A stretch of 54,421 nt of DNA from Hyalangium versicolor (GCF_020103695.1 NZ_JAHXBF010000050.1:1-54421); one strand, 5' to 3'; counted from the stretch's first letter, positions 1 to 6,978 are shown. The notes: generated by a model from the sequence alone, not told the origin. Numbers and translations are program-made.

Positions 1-8
1 TCTCGGAC

Positions 9-635
9 TTGGCCAGTCAGGCCTCCCTCTTCGGGGATGGCTCCCAGCTCGACGCCACTGCCGCGAAGCTTGGCACCATGCTCGACGAGCTCGGCCCGCG
101 CCAGGTGGGCGATGCCTTCCGGCGCTGGGCAGCGGCCGCAGACCACGATCCAAGCCAAGGGACCCTGCTGGGCGATGACCCGACGCCGGCGTCGGCCCTC
201 GCCGTGCTGTTCGGCCGGAAGACGAACCCACGCACCCGAGGCAAGAAGGTGACGTGTCCGCGCTGCGGCGGCTCCGGCAGAGTCTCTCCGTGGGCAGGGG
301 TGATCGACTGGTGCGAGGTGTGCAGCGGGCAAGGGACGATCGCCGCGCCCGCTGAGGAGGACAGCAGACAACTGCGGCTGCTCAACCCGGCGAGAGACTC
401 CTTCGCGTCAGTGGCGAAGACGACGGGCGCCCTCGTACGCGAGCTCCTCAGGAAGTATGCAGGTGCGGGCTTTCCCGCTCGGGTCGAGGTGACGCTGAAG
501 GGGAAGACAGAGCGCAAGCTCGTCCTCACCTTCGCAGACCGCGAGCTCACCCAGGCCACGCTCCGCGGCAAGCAGGACGGTGAACTCCTGCAGGCGCTCC
601 GCAAGGACCTCGAGCGCCGCAAGGCCTCCGTCTGA
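9..635 (+). CDS. Zinc-finger protein of a phage-like island, 5' end uncertain
   Basis: The reading frame is open to the left edge, so the true start may lie outside the window; the TTG at 9 is only the first possible start seen. Two knuckles, C83-x2-C86 and C102-x2-C105, each followed by a Gly-rich turn (CGGSG, CSGQG), resemble DnaJ-type zinc fingers, but there is no J domain. The C-terminal third is basic and ends in an amphipathic Arg/Lys-rich helix. The N-terminus contains QASLF (residues 4-8), close to the relaxed clamp-binding consensus. It converges on the leftward gene train ending at 917, whose last gene also carries paired CxxC-Gly fingers. Function unknown; a nucleic-acid-binding phage or plasmid protein is an inference. 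Confidence 0.6.
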   Translation: MASQASLFGDGSQLDATAAKLGTMLDELGPRQVGDAFRRWAAAADHDPSQGTLLGDDPTPASALAVLFGRKTNPRTRGKKVTCPRCGGSGRVSPWAGVIDWCEVCSGQGTIAAPAEEDSRQLRLLNPARDSFASVAKTTGALVRELLRKYAGAGFPARVEVTLKGKTERKLVLTFADRELTQATLRGKQDGELLQALRKDLERRKASV

Positions 636-665
636 CGGCCCCTGCCCAGGCCGCCCCGCGTCAAT

Positions 666-681
666 CCCCCCGAGAGGGGGG
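666..681. terminator. GC hairpin between convergent genes
   Basis: Six C, a GAGA tetraloop and six G form a perfect 6-bp stem 30 bases after the stop of the rightward zinc-finger gene. It could end transcription from either side, but there is no T-tract. The rest of the gap, 682-916, holds short GC-rich repeats and no convincing gene. Confidence 0.35.
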
Positions 682-916
682 AAGCAGCCACCCCCGGACC
701 GATGCCCACAGGGATGCCGGGGATGAGCGAGCACCCGGGCAGCCCGCACCGCCCCACCCCACCGCAAGGGCCCCCAAGGGGCCGTATTTGGTCCAGGACG
801 CACGAAATGCGCCCTGGCCGGATCTCCGGGCCCTCCTCCGCACCCAATGCAGGCAAGGCTCCAGCGTTCGCGGCTAGCACTGCAGGCAGGGACGCAGAGG
901 GTCCGGCGAGACTCCC

Positions 917-2137
917 TCAACGGCCAGCCTGCTGTTTGCCGCTCGCGTGCCATGGACGGCCGAGAGAGCGAGCTCTCAGGCGCTCGTACTCGCTGGCCAG
1001 CCACTGCCGGGCCTTCACATCACCGTGCTTCCAGAGCCGAGGCCAGAGGGCCTCGGGGCTCGTGAAGACCTGCAGGACCTGCAGGAGCTCGAAGCGCGTG
1101 AGCGCGTCGAGCGTCCGAGGCCACCCACGTCCCTTGGGGCTGAGGAGGCCGAGGGCGCATAGCGCGCGCGGGGGGAGGTCCACCACGCGAGCCGGGAGCC
1201 CCCGGCGGGCACCCGGCGGGTCGGAGCCGTGGGCCTCCGTGCCGAGGGCACCTCCCTCCGTAACAAGCAGAGCGGACGACGAGGAGTAATTATTGTTGGG
1301 GTAGTTGTCTCCTCCTTCTGGTGTCGGGCCCTTCCGGGCGCTGGCGCAGCGAACTGCCACTGCGCGAAAAATCGGGGCCAGAGTTGTCAACAGGCGGCCC
1401 ACAACCCCCCCGGACTTCTCCACACCCTCGGCGCGGATCCGCCCCATGTCCCTGAGCAGCTCCGCGCCGCTGCGGGTGAGGTACAGCACACCGTGCACGT
1501 TGATCCGCTCGCGCTGCTCCCGGCCGCCACCCTGCCCCTTGCCCCGTTTCACATCGGCTGTGGAGAGACGCCCATGGGTGACGCGCTCCACCCGGCGCAC
1601 GAACGCGTGACGCTCGAGCAGCCCGAGCTCCATGCCCTTGTTGAGGGCATCGCAGATCGTCGACGGGTGGCGCCCCAGCAGGATCGAGAGGAACCGGAGG
1701 GGCAGCTGCAGCCCGCGCCCCCAGAGGCGGCGCCGCTGCTGGGCCGCAACCCCGGGCAGCCCGTGGAACCCGAGGCACAACGCACACAGAGCGATCAGCG
1801 TCGCGGACACTCCCAGCAGGCGCTCCCGTTGCTTCAGCTCCGCCTCGTGCTCGCGAGCCAGGCCCCGCAGGCCACGGCCACGGCCGTGGCACCTCTTGCA
1901 ACGCTGTGGCCTCTTGCTGAGAAGCTCCGGTACCAGGCCAAGGCCCCTACAGCGTTTGCAGTCGTCGAGGAGTTGGGCGAGATCCCACTCAACCGCGTAC
2001 GACTCCGGCTGTGCCATCTCCTCCGGCTTCGGGAGGGCTGGCACATCAGACTCTGATCCCCCCTTCTCGCCACCCTCCCCCGGGGCTGCCGGGGAGGGTG
2101 AGCGAGAAGCCGCCGCCGCCACCCGTGAAGGAGTCAC
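917..2137 (-). CDS. Replication-like helix-turn-helix protein with paired CxxC fingers
   Basis: A 406-residue protein and the last gene of the leftward train. It starts at a GTG whose bases overlap the TGA of the preceding gene (GTGA). Residues 60-83 hold two CKRC-type knuckles (C60/C63 and C80/C83), each followed by a Gly-rich turn. Residues about 145-180 look like a winged-helix or helix-turn-helix segment, with a charged, low-complexity stretch after it. The C-terminal part (about 300-400) is rich in Leu and Arg and contains WPRLWKHGDVKARQWLASEY. The order zinc finger, then HTH, recalls phage or plasmid replication-initiation proteins, but no family was recognised. It is the largest product of the island. 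Confidence 0.6.
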   Translation of the reverse strand: MTPSRVAAAASRSPSPAAPGEGGEKGGSESDVPALPKPEEMAQPESYAVEWDLAQLLDDCKRCRGLGLVPELLSKRPQRCKRCHGRGRGLRGLAREHEAELKQRERLLGVSATLIALCALCLGFHGLPGVAAQQRRRLWGRGLQLPLRFLSILLGRHPSTICDALNKGMELGLLERHAFVRRVERVTHGRLSTADVKRGKGQGGGREQRERINVHGVLYLTRSGAELLRDMGRIRAEGVEKSGGVVGRLLTTLAPIFRAVAVRCASARKGPTPEGGDNYPNNNYSSSSALLVTEGGALGTEAHGSDPPGARRGLPARVVDLPPRALCALGLLSPKGRGWPRTLDALTRFELLQVLQVFTSPEALWPRLWKHGDVKARQWLASEYERLRARSLGRPWHASGKQQAGR

Positions 2138-2448
2138 CGAGGAGGTGCCCCCTTCCTGTCTGCGGGCAACGCGCGCACGCAGTACACGCAGAGCCCGTGC
2201 TCGAGCTCGAGGGCAAGGTCCTCAAGATGTATACGAACCAGTGCCCTCGACACGCCGAGCTCAACGGCAGCCATCAGTGCGGCGTGCTGCTCACCGGACG
2301 CGCACGACGGTAGTGGGGGCGGACCCTCGACAACCCTGCGAGCCGCCATGAGGTCAGCAACGTCGGCCGCGGCGCGGAGCTCCGCAGCAATCGAGCGCAT
2401 CGGCCGCCGAGCACGCCCACACGTGCACTTGCCGCTGTGGGCCCTCAC
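2134..2448 (-). CDS. Small two-knuckle zinc protein (array gene)
   Basis: A 104-residue protein. The GTG at 2448 was chosen because it overlaps the upstream TGA as GTGA, matching the overlap coupling of this train; an ATG further upstream would give a longer overlap. C8/C10 lie near the N-terminus and C87-x2-C90 near the C-terminus, preceded by a helix ending ELEHG. That C-terminal layout (E-L, a few residues, C-x2-C, then hydrophobic) recurs in the genes at 3549, 4617 and 4855, which suggests divergent paralogues. A zinc-ribbon function is inferred. Confidence 0.55.
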   Translation of the reverse strand: MRAHSGKCTCGRARRPMRSIAAELRAAADVADLMAARRVVEGPPPLPSCASGEQHAALMAAVELGVSRALVRIHLEDLALELEHGLCVYCVRALPADRKGAPPR

Positions 2449-2909
2449 GCCGCCACCTCGCGGAGGTGCTGCGGCCCGAGCTCCACCACATCGGCCGGAT
2501 CCGCCCATGGCACCTCATCCCGTCCCTGTGGGGGCGGGACGAGGGTGAGCAGGGGCTTCACCTCGACAACGTCCGCAGGGTCGGCCCAGGGGAGCCCCTG
2601 CTCGTCCGCTGCAGCGGCCGCAACACGCGCGGCCTTCGGGGCAGCACGCCGACGTGAGGACGTGCGCCGTTTGCGCGGCGCACCTGGCGGCGTGGGCTCG
2701 AGGACGAGCGCCGGGCGCCCGGAGGGGGGCGCCGGCGGACGCGGGTTGCGGGCGCGGATCTCCTCGTCGAGCTCCCGCAGGTCCCTCGCTCGAGCCTCCA
2801 CCACATTGAGCAGGTACGCGAGCCGCGGGGGCGCCTCGAGCACGGGCGGAGTGTCCTCCCACTGAGGAAGCGGCAAGGCCCCCGGTTCGCGCACGAAGGG
2901 ACTAGCCAT
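2445..2909 (-). CDS. Proline-rich protein with duplicated WADPADVVE motif
   Basis: A 154-residue protein beginning MASPFV. The ATG at 2909 was chosen because it overlaps the upstream stop by 8 nt (ATGGCTAG), as elsewhere in the train. The N-terminal third has an amphipathic helix (about 29-52), the middle is Pro- and Arg-rich (about 55-95), and the C-terminus carries two copies of PWADPADVVE at residues 107-116 and 134-143. The basic centre with acidic repeated short linear motifs suggests a scaffold or a protein that docks on a partner through the repeats. No family recognised. Confidence 0.6.
   Translation of the reverse strand: MASPFVREPGALPLPQWEDTPPVLEAPPRLAYLLNVVEARARDLRELDEEIRARNPRPPAPPSGRPALVLEPTPPGAPRKRRTSSRRRAAPKAARVAAAAADEQGLPWADPADVVEVKPLLTLVPPPQGRDEVPWADPADVVELGPQHLREVAA
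2481..2591 (-). repeat. Internal duplication encoding PWADPADVVE twice
   Basis: Bases 2562-2591 and 2481-2510 encode the same ten residues 81 nt apart inside the Pro-rich array protein. The flanks differ (VKP versus LGP). Conservation of the peptide suggests a selected linear motif rather than a fresh DNA duplication. Confidence 0.6.
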
Positions 2910-3132
2910 GACCTGGCCCCTTCGCTTCGAACAGGGAGAGTTGGTGAGGCTCTGCCGCAGTCGAGAGCTTCGCGTCTCGGTGAGGCGCGGCCCGCTGGCA
3001 GAGGCTGCCCTCCACCATCTTGCCGCCATGGTGCTGGCAGACGCTGTCCCCCTCCTTGTCAGGGAAGCGGCTCGCCTCGCAGTGCTTCGCGAGCCGGGCA
3101 ATCTCTGCCCAGAAGTGCAGAGCCTCACCCAT
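2902..3132 (-). CDS. Small protein with canonical beta-clamp-binding motif
   Basis: A 76-residue protein starting MGEALHF, with the ATG at 3132 overlapping the upstream stop by 8 nt (ATGGGTGA). Cys and His residues at C18, C32, H34, H35 and C45 could form one metal site. Residues 64-68 are QLSLF, which matches the known QL(S/D)LF motif that binds the hydrophobic cleft of the DnaN sliding clamp. The motif lies in a likely flexible tail eight residues from the end. Known clamp-motif proteins include polymerases, repair factors and some phage clamp inhibitors; the role here is inferred. The last residues (GPGHG) overlap the start region of the next gene. Confidence 0.6.
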   Translation of the reverse strand: MGEALHFWAEIARLAKHCEASRFPDKEGDSVCQHHGGKMVEGSLCQRAAPHRDAKLSTAAEPHQLSLFEAKGPGHG

Positions 3133-3556
3133 GGCCGCCCCCAGAGAGCGCACACCTGCTGCACAGCGTGGCGGAGGCGTTGGCCCAGATGCAGCCACCC
3201 GGACAGGGCAACGCATCCGTGCAGCCGCACCCACTGCACCTCGTACCCGAGAGCACGCTGCCCTCATCCTTCTGGTGGAAGAGGCGAGACTCGCCCGCCT
3301 CGTACACCCCAGCGGGACGGAGCTCGCTCAAGTCCTCTGCGTCCGGAGGGAACACGCCTGCATCCCCGGCCGTGGGCCCACCGTCGAGGTCCTCGTCGGC
3401 GTAGGCTGGACCAAGAGGCTCGGCGTTGAGCACTGCCAACAGGAAGTCACCTGCAGCGCAGTCACAGAGCGTGTCCCCTCCGTCTCTGTCGTCCGGGCCC
3501 GAGGGGAGCCTGCCGGTGTCGTGGCACCGGGAGCAGCTCGAGCGAAGGCTATGCAT
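3125..3556 (-). CDS. Multi-zinc-knuckle phage-type protein
   Basis: A 143-residue protein; the ATG at 3556 overlaps the upstream TAG by 8 nt (ATGCATAG). The N-terminus has C8-x2-C11 followed by HDTG and then C31-x-C33. The C-terminus has a dense cluster: C107, C110, C112, C118, C122, C132 and C135, with a GCTDALPCPGGCIW segment. That arrangement (CxxCGC, a short loop, CPGGCxW, then LCSxC) is common in small uncharacterised phage proteins, which supports a phage origin for the whole train. The centre (about 45-95) is acidic. Molecular function unknown. Confidence 0.65.
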   Translation of the reverse strand: MHSLRSSCSRCHDTGRLPSGPDDRDGGDTLCDCAAGDFLLAVLNAEPLGPAYADEDLDGGPTAGDAGVFPPDAEDLSELRPAGVYEAGESRLFHQKDEGSVLSGTRCSGCGCTDALPCPGGCIWANASATLCSRCALSGGGHG

Positions 3557-3998
3557 GAGCAGGCCTCTTTCCGAACTCCGCCTCTTCAACGACCGCACGA
3601 GCACAGGCCAGGCAGTACGCGTGGAGCTCCCAGCTGAACTGCATCAGGCAGGCGCGCAGCACGGCCCTCTCTCCGGGGACGAGATCGCATCGACGCTGAC
3701 GGAGCTGCTCTGCAACCGCAGAGAGAGACACGACGACCTCCGCCATGGAACGCCGCTGGTGGCCGCACGTGCTCGGCGCGCGATCAGGCACCACCCTCTC
3801 GACCAGGCCGAGCGCGCACTGCTGACACACACCAGCCAGCTCAAAGCCCAGCTGCGACAACCTGCGCTTGAGCCAATGGCCGCCCCCGATGACGGGGGCA
3901 GCCATCTCCGAGACAGTGAGCACGTCCTCAGCGATCGCCTTGGCGGGGCGCTCGTGACGTCGGCAGCCCTCCCAGCCGCACACAGGGGAGTCAGCCAT
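3549..3998 (-). CDS. Array protein with several Cys pairs
   Basis: A 149-residue protein beginning MADSPVCGW. The ATG at 3998 overlaps the stop of the upstream gene by 8 nt. Metal-binding candidates are C7/C12/H15, C58-x2-C61, C78/H80 and C129-x2-C132. The last pair sits in WELHAYCLACA, the same E-L then C-x2-C-A pattern as in the genes at 2134, 4617 and 4855. Between the pairs are predicted helices. It probably belongs to a divergent paralogous family of zinc-ribbon proteins in this island. Function unknown. Confidence 0.6.
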   Translation of the reverse strand: MADSPVCGWEGCRRHERPAKAIAEDVLTVSEMAAPVIGGGHWLKRRLSQLGFELAGVCQQCALGLVERVVPDRAPSTCGHQRRSMAEVVVSLSAVAEQLRQRRCDLVPGERAVLRACLMQFSWELHAYCLACARAVVEEAEFGKRPAHA

Positions 3999-4347
3999 GG
4001 CTCTGGTCCCCCTCAACCTTCGCCCACTGTTTCATGAGCTCAGCCTCGTCGGCAGGCGAGACCACCTGGTCTATCGAGACTCGCTCCCACCACGAGGCGA
4101 GCTCAAGACGACCGTCAGCCCTGACGTGGATGGGGGCGCCACACTGCGAACCACGATCAAAGAGCGCCCACCTCAGAACGACGTAGGAGTGACGGCCACG
4201 AGGGGACTTCCACGGCCCGCTGAACACGAGGAACGCAGTCGCGTCCACGAACCGCGAGCGCCTTGCCTTCGCGAGAGCATCCTCTCGCGTCACCACTCTC
4301 CCTCGCTGGAAGTAGAGGCGCGCAGGACCCTCAAACGTGTCAGCCAT
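3991..4347 (-). CDS. Array protein of unknown function
   Basis: A 118-residue protein beginning MADTFEG, with 8-nt overlaps at both ends. Unlike most neighbours it has a single Cys and looks like a compact alpha/beta domain: an N-terminal basic helix (about 20-32), strands around FLVFSG and YVVLRWALF, then WWERVSIDQV and an acidic helix. No known motif recognised. Its last residues (GDQSHG) follow the shared tail pattern imposed by the ribosome-binding and start sequence of the next gene. Confidence 0.6.
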   Translation of the reverse strand: MADTFEGPARLYFQRGRVVTREDALAKARRSRFVDATAFLVFSGPWKSPRGRHSYVVLRWALFDRGSQCGAPIHVRADGRLELASWWERVSIDQVVSPADEAELMKQWAKVEGDQSHG

Positions 4348-4627
4348 GGCTCCGCCCTCCCTTCGGCTCGACGCGCTTGCGGATGCGGTGCACCTCAGTC
4401 CTCAGCGCCGCGACGACCCGCGCGAGGGTCCAGGTGACAGAGGCCTCTGTCATGCACCTCGCACTGCTGGGCACCGCCTCGAGGATGCTGCTTCCCTCCT
4501 CGAGGTCTCCCACGGCCGCCGCTAGATGGCCCCGCGCACGCTGGAGAGCACCCGCCGCCCGCTCCCGCGCTGCGAGCTCCTCAGGGCTGTAGAGGTTGAG
4601 CTCGAGCCCGCTCCGTTTACTGGCCAT
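4340..4627 (-). CDS. Small helical array protein
   Basis: A 95-residue protein beginning MASKRSG. The start at 4627 overlaps the upstream stop by 11 nt rather than 8, because the upstream gene reads one extra codon (SHGQ) before TAA. The protein is almost all helix, with an Ala/Arg/Glu-rich N-terminal half and a second amphipathic helix near the C-terminus, consistent with a coiled coil or helical hairpin. It ends GGRSHG. No motif allows a functional call. Confidence 0.55.
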   Translation of the reverse strand: MASKRSGLELNLYSPEELAARERAAGALQRARGHLAAAVGDLEEGSSILEAVPSSARCMTEASVTWTLARVVAALRTEVHRIRKRVEPKGGRSHG

Positions 4628-4862
4628 GGCTCACCTCAGGACGAGGGCGCGCGTCGCTCGCGTACTCGTTGGCGCACCACACGCAGCAGCTGTAGAGCTC
4701 CCTGCTCAACGTCATGACGAACTGCTGGAGCCAGTCGCAGCGCCGCCCCGGCGAGGCCGAAGGAAGGACGTGGTCGAGCACTCTGCCCGCGTCGCTCAGC
4801 TCCCGGTCGATGCTCGCGCGCGGACGCTGCGGAGTGCCGCACCACTCGCAGAGCTCAGCCAT
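4617..4862 (-). CDS. Two-knuckle zinc protein (array gene)
   Basis: An 81-residue protein beginning MAELCEWCG. The ATG at 4862 gives the standard 8-nt overlap with the upstream stop. Knuckles are C5-x2-C8 and C60-x2-C63, separated by a helical region, a layout expected of a zinc ribbon. The C-terminal pattern SRELYSCCVWCA matches the gene at 4855 (SEINGYCYACA), suggesting tandem duplication and divergence. The protein ends EVSHGQ, with GAGGTGAGCC serving both as coding sequence and as the ribosome-binding region of the next gene. Confidence 0.6.
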   Translation of the reverse strand: MAELCEWCGTPQRPRASIDRELSDAGRVLDHVLPSASPGRRCDWLQQFVMTLSRELYSCCVWCANEYASDARPRPEVSHGQ

Positions 4863-5154
4863 GGTGGGCATCCTCCGCTCCGCCCCCGCCGTGGCTCAGC
4901 AGCTCGAGCTTGAAGGCGCACGCGTAGCAGTAGCCGTTGATCTCCGACTGCAGGCGGGTGAGACGGCCCGAGACAACCTCAGCCAGTCTCTCGTCAAACT
5001 CCTCGACCGTCGCCGTTGGCGCGACGACCACGACGTCAGCAGCACGCGGAGCGTTCTGGACGTCGCGGAGGATGGAACTCAGAGGTCGCAGAGCCAGGTT
5101 GCAGGCCGTGCACTTGTCACCGCGCCGCCGGGGCGCTGTCGGCTGGCCCGTCAT
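4855..5154 (-). CDS. Two-knuckle zinc protein (array gene)
   Basis: A 99-residue protein beginning MTGQPTA. It starts within an ATGA overlap with the upstream stop, one of the few junctions in the train that is not of the ATGGCTGA type. C15-x2-C18 and C76-x2-C79 are separated by a helical stretch with a valine-rich segment (about 41-44). The second knuckle lies in GYCYACA after a glutamate-containing helix, as in the genes at 2134, 3549 and 4617. A Gly-rich tail (SHGGGGAEDAHHG) contains an extra SHG, perhaps a relic of an older junction. Zinc binding is inferred. Confidence 0.6.
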   Translation of the reverse strand: MTGQPTAPRRRGDKCTACNLALRPLSSILRDVQNAPRAADVVVVAPTATVEEFDERLAEVVSGRLTRLQSEINGYCYACAFKLELLSHGGGGAEDAHHG

Positions 5155-5423
5155 CGCGACACCTCCGGAGGAACCTGCAGGTGCCGCTTCGTCTCGGCAC
5201 TCAGATCGAGCGGTCCGCCGTTGCGCAGCTGCAGCACGCGCAGCTGCACGGTGTGGAGCTGCAGCTGGAGTTCCTCCAGCTGCTTGAGGAGCTCAGGGGG
5301 GAGGGCGAGCATGGACAGGCCGCCGACGCTCTCCTCGAGCGCCTCTTGGGCCACTGCCAGGCCCACCACACCCTTCTCGCACCACCTGCGCGCCAACCCC
5401 GGGAAGGAGAAAGGTTCAGCCAT
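5151..5423 (-). CDS. Small leucine-rich coiled-coil array protein
   Basis: A 90-residue protein beginning MAEPFSF; the ATG at 5423 gives the standard 8-nt overlap. The centre has heptad-like Leu/Gln repeats (LKQLEELQLQLHTVQLRVLQ), strongly suggesting a coiled coil of about six heptads. There are no paired Cys. It ends EVSR and overlaps the next gene by ATGA. The product may be an oligomerising partner for the zinc proteins around it; this is inference from co-occurrence only. Confidence 0.55.
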   Translation of the reverse strand: MAEPFSFPGLARRWCEKGVVGLAVAQEALEESVGGLSMLALPPELLKQLEELQLQLHTVQLRVLQLRNGGPLDLSAETKRHLQVPPEVSR

Positions 5424-5826
5424 GGCGGGCCTCCCACCTGGAGCGCATCTGCACCACTGAGACAAGCCGACGAATGTCACAGAGCCGCATCCACACGGCC
5501 GTGCGGTTGATGACTACCTCCTCAACGCGCTCCGGCTCGAGGCTGAGGATCTCGGGCTCCTCGAGGACCTCACCGAGCACCTTGTGGAGGTTCTCCGCCA
5601 AGGCCTGCGCCGTCTTCAGCTTGTCCAGCAAGGTCTCCGGCGGGGGCTCCGTCGGAAAAGGCCCAGTTCCACTCACGCCCGCGGGCAGCGTCTCCTCCTT
5701 CAACGCGTGGCCCGTCTCCACGTGGTGTTGACGACGCACCTCCGGATCAAACGTCCAGAAGGTGCACCGGGTGCACTTGTGGAGGATGGGCCTCACCTCA
5801 GTGGGCTCCCCCGCTGCGCTAGCCAT
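5416..5826 (-). CDS. C2H2-type zinc-finger array protein
   Basis: A 136-residue protein beginning MASAAGE, with the start at 5826 in the ATGGCTAG overlap. The N-terminus has C18-x2-C21, twelve residues, then H34/H35 and H40, the spacing of a C2H2 finger (KCTRCTFWTF then HHVETGH). The rest is an amphipathic helical region (about 62-100) followed by an Arg-rich C-terminus. C2H2 fingers are uncommon in bacteria but occur in phage and plasmid proteins and in the Ros/MucR group; this one lacks Ros-like flanks. DNA or RNA binding is likely but unproven. Confidence 0.6.
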   Translation of the reverse strand: MASAAGEPTEVRPILHKCTRCTFWTFDPEVRRQHHVETGHALKEETLPAGVSGTGPFPTEPPPETLLDKLKTAQALAENLHKVLGEVLEEPEILSLEPERVEEVVINRTAVWMRLCDIRRLVSVVQMRSRWEARHG

Positions 5827-6196
5827 GGGACACCTCAGCCAGCGCCGCTACTGCCTCACGCACCTCGGTATAAGGGCGTTCCGTCAAGCCCTCGGACTTG
5901 AGCTGCGCCTTGATGGCCGCCTCGAACGTGTCGAGGAGGTTGAGAAGGTTCTCGGCAGCAAGTGGGGTGAGCACAGCTGCTCGACTCCGACGGACCCGCG
6001 CCCCCTTCTGCCTCGAGATGGGCGCACCGATGCGGCGGGCAGCGACCTGGTACTCCTCCGAGCGCAGGCACCCCGGGCAGGTGACATCCGGCACAAGGGT
6101 GGCGACGCCGCCCGCGTGAACCTTGCGCATCGGCGTCCCGCACGCAGTCTCTTCCATGGTGCCGAACCAGTGGCGCAGCTTCTTGCGCTCAGCCAT
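5819..6196 (-). CDS. Array protein with central CxxC
   Basis: A 125-residue protein beginning MAERKKLRHWFG. The ATG at 6196 was chosen for the standard 8-nt overlap. C19 and the pair C40-x2-C43 could bind metal, and H9 and H27 may help. The second half is helical and Ala/Leu/Glu-rich (about 65-120). The C-terminus EVSHG is the most typical form of the shared tail, where GAGGTGAGCC codes for EVS and precedes the next ATG. The N-terminal HWF...C layout resembles small phage proteins that present a ligand shell for zinc, but no family was recognised. Confidence 0.6.
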   Translation of the reverse strand: MAERKKLRHWFGTMEETACGTPMRKVHAGGVATLVPDVTCPGCLRSEEYQVAARRIGAPISRQKGARVRRSRAAVLTPLAAENLLNLLDTFEAAIKAQLKSEGLTERPYTEVREAVAALAEVSHG

Positions 6197-6470
6197 GGCG
6201 CACCTCCCCGGCCGACTGACCCTCTCGCAGAGAGCGCCGCACATCCCGCGCCTCTCGCCGGAGCTGCGTCACCTGGTCGATGAGGGAGCGCACCCGGCCG
6301 GACTCGAACGCGGCCGCCACACTCCCCGACTCCTGCCTTCGGGACAGAGGCAACTGCACGTGCTGCAGCACCTCGCGCGCCTTACCGAGGAGATGAGCAG
6401 CAAGCTGCAGCAGCTCGCCCTCGTCGCTCTCGTGGAGAGGCTTCTCCGTCCGAATGGAGGGCTTAGCCAC
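6189..6470 (-). CDS. Small helical array protein
   Basis: A 93-residue protein beginning at GTG (MAKPSIR), overlapping the upstream TAA by 8 nt (GTGGCTAA). It lacks Cys and is predicted to be two long amphipathic helices: about 14-40, rich in Leu, and about 60-88, rich in Arg and Glu. It ends EVRHG. It could pair with the coiled-coil protein at 5151. No functional motif seen. Confidence 0.55.
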   Translation of the reverse strand: MAKPSIRTEKPLHESDEGELLQLAAHLLGKAREVLQHVQLPLSRRQESGSVAAAFESGRVRSLIDQVTQLRREARDVRRSLREGQSAGEVRHG

Positions 6471-6762
6471 GGCCCACCTCCAGGACGTAGAACGCCTGGT
6501 GCCCGCGCAGCTGCAGCCGCAAGCTCACCAGCTGCAGCGCCGCGTGCTCGAGGGCCGGTCTCTGCCAAGCCGAGGCTCGGTCAGCCATCAACTGCGGGGC
6601 AATCTCCTTCAGCAACTGCTCGAGATTGGCCGCCGCCTTCTCAGCCCTCCCCAAAGCCTCCGCCACCATGTACTGGCGGGGCTCCGGGAACCTGAAGGGG
6701 GTACGCACGTCCACTGTCGGCTCCGCCTTGCGGGCGTGCCGTTCCTGCTTCTTGCGAGCCAT
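6463..6762 (-). CDS. First gene of the leftward array, helical protein
   Basis: A 99-residue protein beginning MARKKQE. The ATG at 6762 has AGGAG nine bases upstream. An alternative GTG at 6882 would give 139 residues and add a Cys-rich head (CPQC, then CC eleven residues later) in the style of the other array proteins, so the longer form is possible. The N-terminus is basic; the rest is helical with an Ala/Glu-rich core. The C-terminus EVGRG is the train's tail in its GTG variant. As first gene it should follow the promoter of the array, in the gap up to 7022. Confidence 0.5.
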   Translation of the reverse strand: MARKKQERHARKAEPTVDVRTPFRFPEPRQYMVAEALGRAEKAAANLEQLLKEIAPQLMADRASAWQRPALEHAALQLVSLRLQLRGHQAFYVLEVGRG

Positions 6763-6940
6763 GGGAAGGGGCTCCTGGCGCCATCGGTAGAAACAGCACG
6801 GCCCCGGCCGCACCGGCCCCCAGCTCACACACTGGGGACAAGCACGACCGGGGCCGCCAGCCCCTTCCCGGTCTGGCGCCACTCACCGGGAAGGTCACCT
6901 GAAGCGCTACCTGGACGGTTGCTCCCTGCCCAAGCCGCGC

Positions 6941-6978
6941 ATCACCCCCCCCCTCTCTGTCAGAGGGAGATCGGTGAT
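6941..6978. promoter_or_regulatory. Nested inverted repeat between the array and the kinase gene
   Basis: ATCACC (6941-6946) pairs with GGTGAT (6973-6978), and within it CTCTG (6955-6959) pairs with CAGAG (6961-6965). It lies in the gap between two divergent transcription units, so it may be an operator or a leader hairpin. A run of nine C (6945-6953) is included. No clear -10 or -35 box was identified. Confidence 0.3.

Noticed and set aside
917..6762. CRISPR-like repeat reading of the repeated CCATGGCT junctions
   Set aside because: The junction is too short, spacing is irregular (about 230-470 bases) and the sequence between is coding.
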